Origin: Effusibacillus consociatus | GTDB lineage: Bacteria > Bacillota > Bacilli > Tumebacillales > Effusibacillaceae | DNA: 64,000 nucleotides | Assembly: GCF_042652925.1 (NCBI RefSeq) | Contig: NZ_JBHSHC010000112.1 | Location: 124,001 to 188,000, forward strand | Direction: 5' to 3' | Part shown: positions 45,052 through 53,113 of the stretch, piece by piece | How positions within the stretch are numbered: position 1 is the stretch's first letter | Layout: every line of letters begins with the position of its first letter | The notes under the pieces: model-generated | What the model was told of the DNA's origin: nothing | Databases searched by the model: none | Seen by the model: only the letters and a program-made list of their open reading frames with translations | Translations under genes and position numbers: made by a program

Positions 45052-45156
45052 TTACTCCGCTAAAAACGCCCGCGTCGATACGGGCTCGAACAGAAGCGTC
45101 GCGTCCTGTGGCGGGTTCGACACTGGCACGTCCATGTGCGGCGCACCGCGGAGTAG
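45052..45156 (+). repeat. 105-nt multibranched palindromic element
   Basis: Closed by TACTCCGC (45053-45060) / GCGGAGTA (45148-45155), 8 bp. Inside are three hairpins: GCCCG/CGGGC (45068-45085), TCGAAC/GTTCGA (45086-45120) capped by CGTCGC/GTGGCG with loop GTCCT, and GCAC/GTGC (45126-45139) with loop GTCCAT. GC content exceeds the flanks. Either a structured untranslated RNA of the rimP-nusA mRNA or a small mobile palindromic repeat; no second copy is in this window. Confidence 0.6.
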
Positions 45157-45189
45157 ATCATCCTGATCTAAAGGAGGAGAAGCGGTTTT

Positions 45190-46278
45190 ATGAATGTTGA
45201 TTTTATGGAAGCTCTGGAACAGCTGGAAAGAGAAAAAGGGGTTAAAAAAGAAGTGCTGATCGATGCAATTGAAGCTGCATTGATCTCCGGTTACAAACGA
45301 AACTTCAATTCGGCAGCTAACGTGCGAGTCGACATTGACAGGCAAACGGGAAATGTCAAAGTATTTGCCCGCAAACAAGTGGTGGAAGATCCTGTTGATC
45401 CGAGGCTGGAGATTTCATTGGATGCGGCCGAACAAATTAACCCCGCTCTTCAAATCGGAGACATTGTGGAAATCGAGGTAACCCCTCGCGATTTTGGCCG
45501 AATCGCAGCACAAACCGCGAAGCAAGTGGTTACCCAACGGATCCGTGAAGCGGAACGAGGTCTTATCTACACGGAATTTATTGACCGTGAGGATGATATC
45601 GTAACAGGAGTCGTCCAGCGCCAAGACGCACGGAACTACTATGTGGATTTGGGTAAAATTGAAGCGGTGCTGCCGTTTACTGAAGTGATGCCGGGCGAGA
45701 AGTTCAAACACAATGATCGGGTTAAGACATATATTACAAAAGTTGAAAAGACAACGAAAGGCCCGCAGGTAATGATTTCCCGCACACATCCGGGACTGCT
45801 GAAGCGCCTGTTCGAACTGGAAGTGCCGGAAATCTATGATGGAGTCGTAGAAATCAAGTCGGTATCCAGAGAGGCAGGACAGCGTTCAAAAATTGCAGTG
45901 CATACGAAAAACCCGGATGTCGACCCGGTCGGCGCTTGTGTTGGACCTCGCGGCACACGGGTACAGGCCATCGTAAATGAATTAAAAGGTGAGAAAATTG
46001 ATATTGTTCGCTGGAGCGATGATCTTGCCGAGTTTGTTGCCAACGCATTGTCTCCGGCAAAAGTGGTCAGTGTGGAAGTGGCAGTGGCGGAAGACGAAAA
46101 GGTTGCACGAGTGGTTGTTCCTGACTATCAACTGTCGCTCGCTATCGGAAAAGAGGGACAGAATGCCCGACTCGCGGCAAAGCTGACAGGCTGCAAAATC
46201 GATATCAAGAGCGAATCTCAGCTTGGATTGAATAACGGGGACTCCGGTCTCGATACAGAGCCTGATGTCGAAGAGTAA
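45190..46278 (+). CDS. nusA: NusA, transcription elongation/termination factor
   Basis: 362 residues: N-terminal RNA-polymerase-binding domain, S1 domain at about 130-200 (GVVQRQDARNYYVDLGKIEAVLP), then two KH domains (VGACVGPRGTRVQAIVNELKGEKIDIV and LAIGKEGQNARLAAKLTGCKIDI). Influences pausing and intrinsic termination. No C-terminal acidic repeats, as usual in Bacillales. AAGGAGGAG site lies right after the palindromic element. Confidence 0.98.
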   Translation: MNVDFMEALEQLEREKGVKKEVLIDAIEAALISGYKRNFNSAANVRVDIDRQTGNVKVFARKQVVEDPVDPRLEISLDAAEQINPALQIGDIVEIEVTPRDFGRIAAQTAKQVVTQRIREAERGLIYTEFIDREDDIVTGVVQRQDARNYYVDLGKIEAVLPFTEVMPGEKFKHNDRVKTYITKVEKTTKGPQVMISRTHPGLLKRLFELEVPEIYDGVVEIKSVSREAGQRSKIAVHTKNPDVDPVGACVGPRGTRVQAIVNELKGEKIDIVRWSDDLAEFVANALSPAKVVSVEVAVAEDEKVARVVVPDYQLSLAIGKEGQNARLAAKLTGCKIDIKSESQLGLNNGDSGLDTEPDVEE

Positions 46279-46292
46279 AGGAAGGGATTTGC

Positions 46293-46571
46293 ATGGCTCA
46301 GAAAAAAATCCCTCTTCGGAAATGTGTCGGTTGTCAAGAAATGAAAGCAAAGCGTGAGTTGATTCGCGTCGTTCTGAGTCCCGATTATCAAGTTTTCCTC
46401 GATCCGACAGGCAAGAAGGCGGGGAGAGGTGCCTATATATGCAAGACTGCCGAATGCTTTCAAATTGCGAGGAAGAAAAAAGCGTTGGACCGTTCTTTAA
46501 AAACAACCGTATCAGATGAGGTGTACCAGCAGCTCGAATCCGATTTGATGACGGTGAAATCAGATGAGTGA
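46293..46571 (+). CDS. rnpM: YlxR/RnpM family RNA-binding protein
   Basis: 92 residues, basic. Family motifs IPLRKCVGCQEMKAKRELIRVV and GRGAYICKTAECFQIA. The B. subtilis homologue (YlxR, renamed RnpM) binds the RNA of RNase P and modulates it. Placed between nusA and the L7Ae-type gene in the standard order; overlaps the next gene by 8 bases. Confidence 0.95.
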   Translation: MAQKKIPLRKCVGCQEMKAKRELIRVVLSPDYQVFLDPTGKKAGRGAYICKTAECFQIARKKKALDRSLKTTVSDEVYQQLESDLMTVKSDE

Positions 46572-46890
46572 TCGACTGTATAGTTTATTGGGACTGGCGA
46601 TGAGAGCCGGAGCTGTTGTAACGGGAGACGAAGCATGTATGGCTCGGGTGCGTTCCGGAAAGGCGCTGTTGACCGTGGTTGCCCAAGATGCGGGCCCGAA
46701 TACTAAGAAGAAGTACCGTGACAAATGCCGCAGTTACAACGTTCCACTGATTGAAGTTGGTTCGAAAGCGGAACTTGGCCGGGCATTGGGCAAAATCGAG
46801 CGGGCTGTTGTTGTAATTGTGAATCAAGGATTCGCAGAACGGATTTTGCAATTGTCAAGGGAACAAATCGGGGGTGAAGCATGTGAGTAA
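46564..46890 (+). CDS. rplGA: L7Ae-family K-turn RNA-binding protein (YlxQ)
   Basis: 108 residues with the L7Ae/L30e fold: LLGLAMRAGAVVTGDEACMARVRSGKALL and the later YNVPLIEVGSKAELGRALGK. Binds kink-turn RNAs; function in the cell is still unclear. It precedes infB and overlaps its start. Confidence 0.93.
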   Translation: MSDRLYSLLGLAMRAGAVVTGDEACMARVRSGKALLTVVAQDAGPNTKKKYRDKCRSYNVPLIEVGSKAELGRALGKIERAVVVIVNQGFAERILQLSREQIGGEACE

Positions 46891-49339
46891 GTTACGCGTA
46901 TACGAATACGCCAAACAAATGAATATGTCAAGCAAAGAGATCATTACGATTTTAAATCGGCTCAATATACAGGTGAACAATCACATGAGTGTAATGGATC
47001 CGGAAATGGTGACCGCCGTGGAAGGGTTCATGGCGGATCTGAAGAAGCGTGCTCAAGAAAAGCAAGATGCTGAGGAACTGCGTAAAGAAAAACGCCAGTC
47101 GGACCAAAATCCTGCTCCGCGTGCCAACACGCAGCAGCATGGCAATCGTCCACAAGGCCATTCTTCAAACCATGGCCATGGCAACCGTCCACAAAATCAG
47201 AAACAGGGACAGGGCAACCGTTCGCAAGGTCAGCCACAGGGACAGGGCAACCGTTCGCAAGGTCAGCCACAGGGACAGGGCAACCGTTCGCAAGCTCAGC
47301 CACAGGGACAGGGCAACCGTCCGCAAGCTCAGCCACAGGGACAGGGCAACCGCCCTCGTCCGACGGTCGCTCACGCTCAGGAGGCAAGTGCTATCGTCGA
47401 AGAAGTGTTGGATGATGTGCGTGCTTTTACCAGAGAGGAACGGATCATTAAAAAACCAAAACAAAATCCACAAGGAAATAAAGACAATCGAAAACCGGGC
47501 GGGCCTCCAAACCGAAACCAAAGGCCTGGCAGAGGAAATCAAACCAGACAATATCCTCCGGCGCAAGCTCCGAAACAACCGGAAGGACCGAAAAAAATTG
47601 AAATTGAAGGTCCGATGACGGTTGGAGAACTGGCGAAACTCATTAAACGGGAACCGTCTGAAGTGATCAAGAAGCTCTTGTTCCTGGGGATCATGGCCAC
47701 GATTAATCAAGAGATTGAAACGGACGCAATCGAACTTGTTGCCGGCGATTATGGTATTGAAGTTGTTGTAAAAGAACCTGTGGATGAAGAAGCATTAGAC
47801 ATGCTGGTTGAAGAGGTTGACCCGACAAAACTGATAGAACGTCCTCCGATCGTAACCATCATGGGGCATGTGGATCACGGAAAAACGACACTGCTGGATG
47901 CGATTCGCGAAACCAATGTCACAGCGCAAGAGGCTGGCGGTATCACCCAGCATATAGGTGCGTACCAGGTTGAAATCGGCGGCAAGAGAATTACTTTCCT
48001 GGATACACCCGGCCATGCCGCATTTACCACGATGCGTGCACGGGGTGCTCAAGTAACCGACATTACGATTCTGGTCGTAGCAGCGGATGACGGAGTAATG
48101 CCGCAAACCGTTGAGGCGATTAATCACGCAAAAGCGGCAAATGTTCCTATTATTGTGGCTGTTAATAAGATGGATAAACCTGATGCGAATCCTGACCGGG
48201 TTCGCCAGGAGTTGACCGAATACGGGCTTGTTGCCGAGGAGTGGGGCGGAGATACGATATTCGTTCCGATTTCCGCAAAGAAAAAAGAAGGTTTGGAACA
48301 ACTCCTTGAGATGATTCTGTTAGTAGCTGAAATGGCAGAGTTAAAGGCTGACCCGGCTGCCAGACCGCGTGGAACGGTTATCGAAGCGGAATTGGACAAA
48401 GGCCGAGGGCCTGTTGCTACTGTACTTGTGCAGAACGGAACGCTGAAAATCGGTGACATTGTAGTTGCCGGAACTACGTTCGGAAAAGTGCGCGCGATGG
48501 TGAACGATCGAGGACGTCGCGTGAAAGAAATCGGTCCATCCGGTCCGGTGGAGATCTTGGGTCTCAATGAAGTTCCAAGTGCTGGGGATCTGTTTGTCGT
48601 GTATGACGATGAGCGTAAGGCACGCGCTCTGGTCGATAAACGAGTCGCAAAGCAGCGGCAAGAGCAGCTCGGTGCACAAAGCCGTGTAACGCTGGAAGAT
48701 TTGTATAAGCAAATACAAGAAGGCGAAGTTAAAGACCTGAACGTCATTATTAAAGCGGATGTTCAAGGCTCGGTGGAAGCGCTGACCGGTTCTTTGGAGA
48801 AAATCGAAGTAGCGGGTGTCCGTGTACGTGTAATCCATAAAGGTGTCGGGGCGATTACCGAATCCGATATTCTGCTTGCGACTGCATCCAATGCAATCGT
48901 AATCGGATTTAATGTTCGTCCGGAACCGAATGCGGGCAAGATGGCCGAATCGGAGAAAGTGGACATTCGTTTATACAGGGTCATTTACAACGCGATCGAG
49001 GAAATTGAATCTGCCATGAAAGGGATGCTGGATCCCGAGTATAAGGAAGTTATCTTGGGGCGTGCCGAAGTGCGGCAGACATTCAAGGTATCCAAAATCG
49101 GAACGATTGCCGGATGCTATGTAACCGACGGCAAGATTACCCGTAACTCCGATGTTCGTGTGATTCGCGACGGGATCGTAGTATTCGAGGGGAAACTCGA
49201 CTCGCTCAAACGTTTTAAAGACGATGCACGTGAAGTCGCTTCCGGCTACGAGTGCGGAGTTACCTTGGAAAACTTCAATGATATCAAAGAAGGCGACATC
49301 ATTGAAGCGTTCATGATGGAAGCCATCAAGGTGCAATAA
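46883..49339 (+). CDS. infB: Translation initiation factor IF-2
   Basis: 818 residues. IF2-N motif SKLRVYEYAKQMNMSSKEII, a long polar region with an 11-residue repeat (about 106-158), a second IF2-N domain, and the GTPase domain with GHVDHGKTT at about 329-337, DTPGHAAF and NKMDKP, then domains II-IV. GTG at 46883 follows GGGGGTG by 7 bases and is preferred to an upstream in-frame GTG at 46874. Brings initiator tRNA to the 30S subunit. Confidence 0.98.
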   Translation: MSKLRVYEYAKQMNMSSKEIITILNRLNIQVNNHMSVMDPEMVTAVEGFMADLKKRAQEKQDAEELRKEKRQSDQNPAPRANTQQHGNRPQGHSSNHGHGNRPQNQKQGQGNRSQGQPQGQGNRSQGQPQGQGNRSQAQPQGQGNRPQAQPQGQGNRPRPTVAHAQEASAIVEEVLDDVRAFTREERIIKKPKQNPQGNKDNRKPGGPPNRNQRPGRGNQTRQYPPAQAPKQPEGPKKIEIEGPMTVGELAKLIKREPSEVIKKLLFLGIMATINQEIETDAIELVAGDYGIEVVVKEPVDEEALDMLVEEVDPTKLIERPPIVTIMGHVDHGKTTLLDAIRETNVTAQEAGGITQHIGAYQVEIGGKRITFLDTPGHAAFTTMRARGAQVTDITILVVAADDGVMPQTVEAINHAKAANVPIIVAVNKMDKPDANPDRVRQELTEYGLVAEEWGGDTIFVPISAKKKEGLEQLLEMILLVAEMAELKADPAARPRGTVIEAELDKGRGPVATVLVQNGTLKIGDIVVAGTTFGKVRAMVNDRGRRVKEIGPSGPVEILGLNEVPSAGDLFVVYDDERKARALVDKRVAKQRQEQLGAQSRVTLEDLYKQIQEGEVKDLNVIIKADVQGSVEALTGSLEKIEVAGVRVRVIHKGVGAITESDILLATASNAIVIGFNVRPEPNAGKMAESEKVDIRLYRVIYNAIEEIESAMKGMLDPEYKEVILGRAEVRQTFKVSKIGTIAGCYVTDGKITRNSDVRVIRDGIVVFEGKLDSLKRFKDDAREVASGYECGVTLENFNDIKEGDIIEAFMMEAIKVQ
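47198..47356 (+). repeat. 33-bp tandem repeat inside infB
   Basis: Five head-to-tail units starting at 47198, 47231, 47264, 47297 and 47330, encoding QPQGQGNRSQG with Ser/Pro and Gly/Ala exchanges. Units 2-4 are nearly identical in DNA, pointing to recent expansion. It falls in the disordered linker of IF-2, where length variation is tolerated. Confidence 0.92.
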
Positions 49340-49348
49340 ATTCTCAAC

Positions 49349-49384
49349 ACCCGGTTCGGTCGCATCAGACGCACCGGGTTTTCT
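49349..49384 (+). terminator. Terminator after infB
   Basis: ACCCGGT (49349-49355) / ACCGGGT (49373-49379) and TTTTCTT. A second small stem TCCAAG/CTTGGA (49390-49403) with six T follows. rbfA begins 55 bases past the first. Confidence 0.8.
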
Positions 49385-49438
49385 TCCATTCCAAGTCCTT
49401 GGATTTTTTATCCGGTAACTTACAGGAGGTGTACTGCC

Positions 49439-49792
49439 ATGGGAAAAATTAGAGTAAGTCGCGTGGGCGAACAATTGAAAAAAGAAATTTCGAATATTAT
49501 CCAAAATGAACTGAAAGATCCCCGGATCGGGTTTATCACGGTGACTGACGTGGAAGCCTCGGGAGATCTCCAGATTGCAAAGGTATATGTGTCCGTCTTG
49601 GGCTCTGCTGAACAGAGGGAAGAGTCATTGAAAGCTCTCCGGAGCGCAGCCGGTTTCATTCGGAGTGAAGTGGGCAAACGGATTCGGCTTCGGTTGACGC
49701 CCGAATTGATTTTCCAACTCGATACCTCACTTGACTACAGCACAAAGATTCAGGAGGTTTTACGCGATATCAACTCCGACAGGAGGGACTAG
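49439..49792 (+). CDS. rbfA: RbfA, 30S ribosome-binding factor A
   Basis: 117 residues, one KH-type domain: RVGEQLKKEISNIIQNELKDPRIGFITVTDVEASGDL. Acts in 16S rRNA 5' processing and cold adaptation. ACAGGAGGTG before the ATG. ylxP, which separates infB from rbfA in B. subtilis, is missing. Confidence 0.97.
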   Translation: MGKIRVSRVGEQLKKEISNIIQNELKDPRIGFITVTDVEASGDLQIAKVYVSVLGSAEQREESLKALRSAAGFIRSEVGKRIRLRLTPELIFQLDTSLDYSTKIQEVLRDINSDRRD

Positions 49793-49794
49793 CT

Positions 49795-50769
49795 TTGAAC
49801 ACGGAGCAAATGCTGCAGGAAGCTGCCGATTTTCTAAAAGAGCATGATGATTTTTTAGTATTGACCCACGTCCAGCCGGATGGGGATGCCCTGGGCTCGA
49901 CTCTCGGCTTGGCCCACCTGCTGGAGGCTTGGGGGAAGCGTTTTGTGATTGCTTGCGAGGAACCGGTACCCGATCGTTTCACTTTTTTGCCAATGAATGA
50001 ACAAATCCGTCTGGCATCGGAATTAAATCGGAAATTCACGAATCTTGTGGCCCTCGATTGTGGGGATCTGCAGCGGTTAGGCGGCTGTTCTGCGTTACTC
50101 GAGGAGAATGCTGCAATTTTAAATATCGACCATCATAAAACGAACGATTCTTTCGGGAAAGTGAATCTGGTTGATTTGGAATCAGCGGCGACCTCCCAAA
50201 TCGTCTATAACCTGGCGCGCCATATGCGAACAGATATCCGCCGCGAAATGGCAATCTGCTTATATACGGGAATTCTTACCGATACGGGAGGGTTCCGGTA
50301 CAGCAATACCACCGTTGAGGTTCACCGGATTGCCGCCGATCTTTTGTCTGCAGGTGTGTCTCCATACGACATTGCCGACCGTGTCTTTGAGACCTTATCA
50401 TGGTCACAAGCACTATTGATTCGTGAGGCATTAGGCGCTTTACAGAGGGATGAGACCGGCAAAGTGGCCTGGATTGTTGTCAACAGAGAGCTGCTTAAGC
50501 GAGTGGGTGCCTCTGATGAAGATGTGGAAGGATTGGTCAGCTACGCCCGAAACATCCAGGGAGTCGAGGTTGGCATCCTCTTTAGGGAAAAAGCGGAGGG
50601 TGTGGTGAAAGTGAGTTTTCGCTCCAAATACCAGGTTGATGTTGGAGAAATTGCCCTGTTTTTTGGTGGTGGCGGGCACGCTCGCGCTGCGGGATGCACT
50701 ATCGAGGGATCCATTGAGCAAATTCAGTCTGATGTACTTGCGAAAGTGAGAGAATCTTTAAGGTCATGA
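49795..50769 (+). CDS. nrnA: NrnA-type DHH phosphoesterase (nanoRNase/pAp phosphatase)
   Basis: 324 residues. DHH domain: THVQPDGDALGSTLGLAHLL, ALDCGD and NIDHHKTNDSFGKVN; DHHA1 domain at the C-terminus with GGGGHARAAGC. Such enzymes degrade 2-5-nt RNA and dephosphorylate 3'-phosphoadenosine 5'-phosphate. TTG start 2 bases after the rbfA stop; the AGGAGG site lies within the end of rbfA. Confidence 0.95.
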   Translation: MNTEQMLQEAADFLKEHDDFLVLTHVQPDGDALGSTLGLAHLLEAWGKRFVIACEEPVPDRFTFLPMNEQIRLASELNRKFTNLVALDCGDLQRLGGCSALLEENAAILNIDHHKTNDSFGKVNLVDLESAATSQIVYNLARHMRTDIRREMAICLYTGILTDTGGFRYSNTTVEVHRIAADLLSAGVSPYDIADRVFETLSWSQALLIREALGALQRDETGKVAWIVVNRELLKRVGASDEDVEGLVSYARNIQGVEVGILFREKAEGVVKVSFRSKYQVDVGEIALFFGGGGHARAAGCTIEGSIEQIQSDVLAKVRESLRS

Positions 50770-51683
50770 ACGGAATCATTGTCGTTAATAAACCAAAAGG
50801 TATGACTTCACATCAAGTGGTCGGCAAAGTAAGACGAATTCTGGGGATCAAAAAAATTGGACATACCGGAACGTTAGACCCGGATGTGGACGGTGTTCTC
50901 CCCCTCTGTATCGGCAGCGCAACCCGAATTGCCGAGTACCTGCTTGACCAAAGCAAAGCTTACAAGGGAGAGGTTACATTCGGCTTTTCCACTACTACCC
51001 AGGATGCCTCCGGAGAGGTTGTCGAACAGGTAGACCAGGTTTTTCTGACGGAAGAACAGGTGAACCTTGCTTTCTCGAGATTTCATGGTGAAATCGAACA
51101 GATTCCGCCCGCTTTCTCCGCTCTGAAGGTAGACGGGAAACGCGCTTACGAATTGGCCCGGCAAGGGGAACAAGTGGTCCTGGCGGCGCGGAAGGTGACC
51201 ATCTACTCGATTGAGATTTTACATATGGATCTAAGCACTGATTATCCCAGGGTTCAATTTCGTGTAGAATGTTCAAAAGGAACGTACATACGGACGTTAT
51301 GTCATGATCTGGGCAGAGAGCTTGGAGTCCCTTCTCATATGTCCAGGCTAACCCGAATCCGATCAGGACCTTTTACATTAGAAATGTCCCATACCTTGGA
51401 GGAGCTTGAAAGAGCCAAGGAGGAAGGGGAGATCGGGCGCTATCTTCTTTCCGCATCGGTTGCGGTCGAATACCTTCCTGTATATTCTGTCAGTGACAAG
51501 CAGGAAAGGCGAGTTTTGAATGGAATGGAGATGACCTTCCCTTTGGTTGAAACATTCGCCCTTGCTGTCGGGGATCGTATACGAATCGAATCCCGTTCCG
51601 GAAAGCTGCTGGCTATTTATCGTGTGGTCAGGGTCGAGGACCAGGAGGTCTTTACGAAACCTGAGAAAGTGTTTAAAGAGTAG
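50766..51683 (+). CDS. truB: TruB, tRNA pseudouridine-55 synthase
   Basis: 305 residues. N-terminal GIIVVNKPKGMTSHQVV and catalytic aspartate in GHTGTLDPDVDGVLPLCIG; later VECSKGTYIRTLCHDLG. A C-terminal PUA-like part follows. Modifies U55 in the T-loop of tRNAs. Four-base overlap with nrnA. Confidence 0.97.
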   Translation: MNGIIVVNKPKGMTSHQVVGKVRRILGIKKIGHTGTLDPDVDGVLPLCIGSATRIAEYLLDQSKAYKGEVTFGFSTTTQDASGEVVEQVDQVFLTEEQVNLAFSRFHGEIEQIPPAFSALKVDGKRAYELARQGEQVVLAARKVTIYSIEILHMDLSTDYPRVQFRVECSKGTYIRTLCHDLGRELGVPSHMSRLTRIRSGPFTLEMSHTLEELERAKEEGEIGRYLLSASVAVEYLPVYSVSDKQERRVLNGMEMTFPLVETFALAVGDRIRIESRSGKLLAIYRVVRVEDQEVFTKPEKVFKE

Positions 51684-51697
51684 GGGAGGCGCGAATT

Positions 51698-52648
51698 GTG
51701 AAGACTGTTTGGATTACGGGAAATCCGGGTAACCAAGCATTTGAACCGAGTGTGATGGCCCTCGGGAATTTTGACGGAGTACATAAGGGGCACCGGCAAA
51801 TTATTGAGGATGCCAGAAAGATAGCTGCTGAAAAAGGGGTCAACCTGGCTGTTATGACATTTGATCCCCATCCGAGGCAAGTGCTTGGTGCGGGAGCGAA
51901 CTACGATCAGCAGTTAACTCCGCTGCCCATTAAGCTGGAGGTTTTTGAAGAACTGGGCGTTACCATCTGTTATGTAGTCCAGTTTGACACTCAATTCGCT
52001 TCTGTCACGGCAGAATCGTTCGTCCATGACTTTCTCTTCCGTTTGAATGCAAAAGCGATCGTGGTAGGTTTTGATTATCGATTTGGTGCCGGCGGGCGAG
52101 CCGATGCGAACACTCTAAAAGCGCTGGCGGAAGAAGCAGGAAGGGCGGTTCATATCGTGCCGGCTGTCAATTTGTACGGGGAAAAAGTTTCGTCATCGTT
52201 TATCCGTGAAAAACTGCTTTTGGGAGAAGTGAAACTGGCGGCCGAGCTGCTGGGAAAACCCTACGAGATTCTGGGGGAAGTTGTCCGCGGCGAAGGAAGA
52301 GGCAGGGTACTGGGATTTCCTACGGCAAATATCGCACCATTGCACAAATTCGTGCTTCCCCGCACAGGCGTATATCTGATTCAATGTAAATTCGCTGACA
52401 TGGACGAACCGTTAAGTGGACTCATGAATATTGGTTATAAGCCTACTTTTAACGATTTGGAAAATCAGGTTACCCTTGAGGCTCATCTATTCGATTTTTC
52501 CGGGGATCTGTACCATAAGCAGATGAAAATTCAATTTTTGGATTTTCTCCGTTCCGAGAAAAAGTTTAATTCCGCTCAGGAACTGATTGCGCAAATCCAG
52601 GCGGATGTACAGGAAGCGAAACGCAGATTTGAAAGCTTTCCCCGCTAA
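51698..52648 (+). CDS. ribF: RibF, bifunctional riboflavin kinase/FAD synthetase
   Basis: 316 residues. N-terminal FMN adenylyltransferase domain (LGNFDGVHKGHRQIIEDA at about 25-42; KVSSSFIREKLLLGE) and C-terminal flavokinase (GEGRGRVLGFPTANI, TNIG-like MNIGYKPTF). Turns riboflavin into FMN and FAD. GTG start with GGGGAGGC upstream. Confidence 0.97.
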   Translation: MKTVWITGNPGNQAFEPSVMALGNFDGVHKGHRQIIEDARKIAAEKGVNLAVMTFDPHPRQVLGAGANYDQQLTPLPIKLEVFEELGVTICYVVQFDTQFASVTAESFVHDFLFRLNAKAIVVGFDYRFGAGGRADANTLKALAEEAGRAVHIVPAVNLYGEKVSSSFIREKLLLGEVKLAAELLGKPYEILGEVVRGEGRGRVLGFPTANIAPLHKFVLPRTGVYLIQCKFADMDEPLSGLMNIGYKPTFNDLENQVTLEAHLFDFSGDLYHKQMKIQFLDFLRSEKKFNSAQELIAQIQADVQEAKRRFESFPR

Positions 52649-52673
52649 GATGGTATCCCATATCAATTACCGG

Positions 52674-52726
52674 GGTCCCCGCAAAGTACTCGGTGTTGCT
52701 ACAGCGCTTCACGTCATTTTGTGGGG
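52674..52726 (+). repeat. Hairpin repeat, copy B
   Basis: Stem CCCCGCAAAGT (52677-52687) / ATTTTGTGGGG with two G-T pairs; loop matches copy A (39996-40050) at all but one base and keeps GTTG-CTA-CAGC. Compared with A, an A-T pair is replaced by C-G and a C-G pair by G-T, so pairing is kept while bases change. Begins 26 bases after ribF. Confidence 0.75.
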
Positions 52727-52787
52727 GAATTTCAGACATAGGACAACTGAAACAAAGCATAGACTTGAAGCAATCGAGTGCTGTCTG

Positions 52788-52816
52788 TTTACTCTTGTAT
52801 CAATCTATGCTATACT
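52788..52816 (+). promoter_or_regulatory. Promoter upstream of the two small genes
   Basis: -35 TTTACT (52788-52793), 17-base spacer, -10 TATACT (52811-52816). Suggests that the two small genes and perhaps rpsO have their own transcription start. Confidence 0.6.
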
Positions 52817-52881
52817 ACAACCTGGTATTAGCGGAGCATTTAACTTTGACAGCACATCCTGGCTGTAAGGGGATATGTGCC

Positions 52882-53112
52882 GTGAAATATCCATCCGTTG
52901 ACTCACGTGATGCCCGTCTGTTTCATTTGTGTCGGGAAGTGGCCCGTATCTGTATCAGCGAAGAGTTTCAGCGCTTAAACCGGGAAATGGTGAAGCTGTA
53001 CCGGAAAAACGGGATCACCGATCCGTACCTCGTTGCGTTTCAGGATACCCTTTTTTCGCTGTTCGTTGAAACAGATCGTCATTTTGAAGGTTCGACAGAA
53101 CCATTCAATTGA
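52882..53112 (+). CDS. Small helical protein, possibly Spo0E-like
   Basis: 76 residues from a GTG with AAGGGGA upstream. The segment LNREMVKLYRKNGITDPYLV resembles the helix-turn-helix hairpin of Spo0E-family aspartyl-phosphate phosphatases (ELxxLxxxKGLTDPxV), but the signature SQxLD that should follow reads FQDTLF, so the catalytic aspartate is not there. Hence either a degenerate member or a chance likeness. Co-directional with the next gene, 1 base apart. Confidence 0.6.
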   Translation: MKYPSVDSRDARLFHLCREVARICISEEFQRLNREMVKLYRKNGITDPYLVAFQDTLFSLFVETDRHFEGSTEPFN

Positions 53113-53113
53113 T

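Noticed and set aside
45086..45120. tRNA gene within the rimP-nusA element (GGTTCGA resembles a T-loop)
   Set aside because: No correct acceptor, D-arm or anticodon geometry; outer stem and hairpin spacing do not fit a tRNA.
47198..47356. CRISPR array
   Set aside because: Units are head-to-tail without spacers and remain in frame with IF-2; this is a protein-coding tandem repeat.
47165..47710. Minus-strand open frame across the infB repeat with a regular peptide repeat
   Set aside because: The regularity comes from the 33-bp tandem repeat of infB read backwards; no start signal and no domain.
52587..52868. Open frame spanning the end of ribF and the hairpin repeat
   Set aside because: It begins inside ribF, runs through the repeat and promoter, and has no ribosome site or domain.
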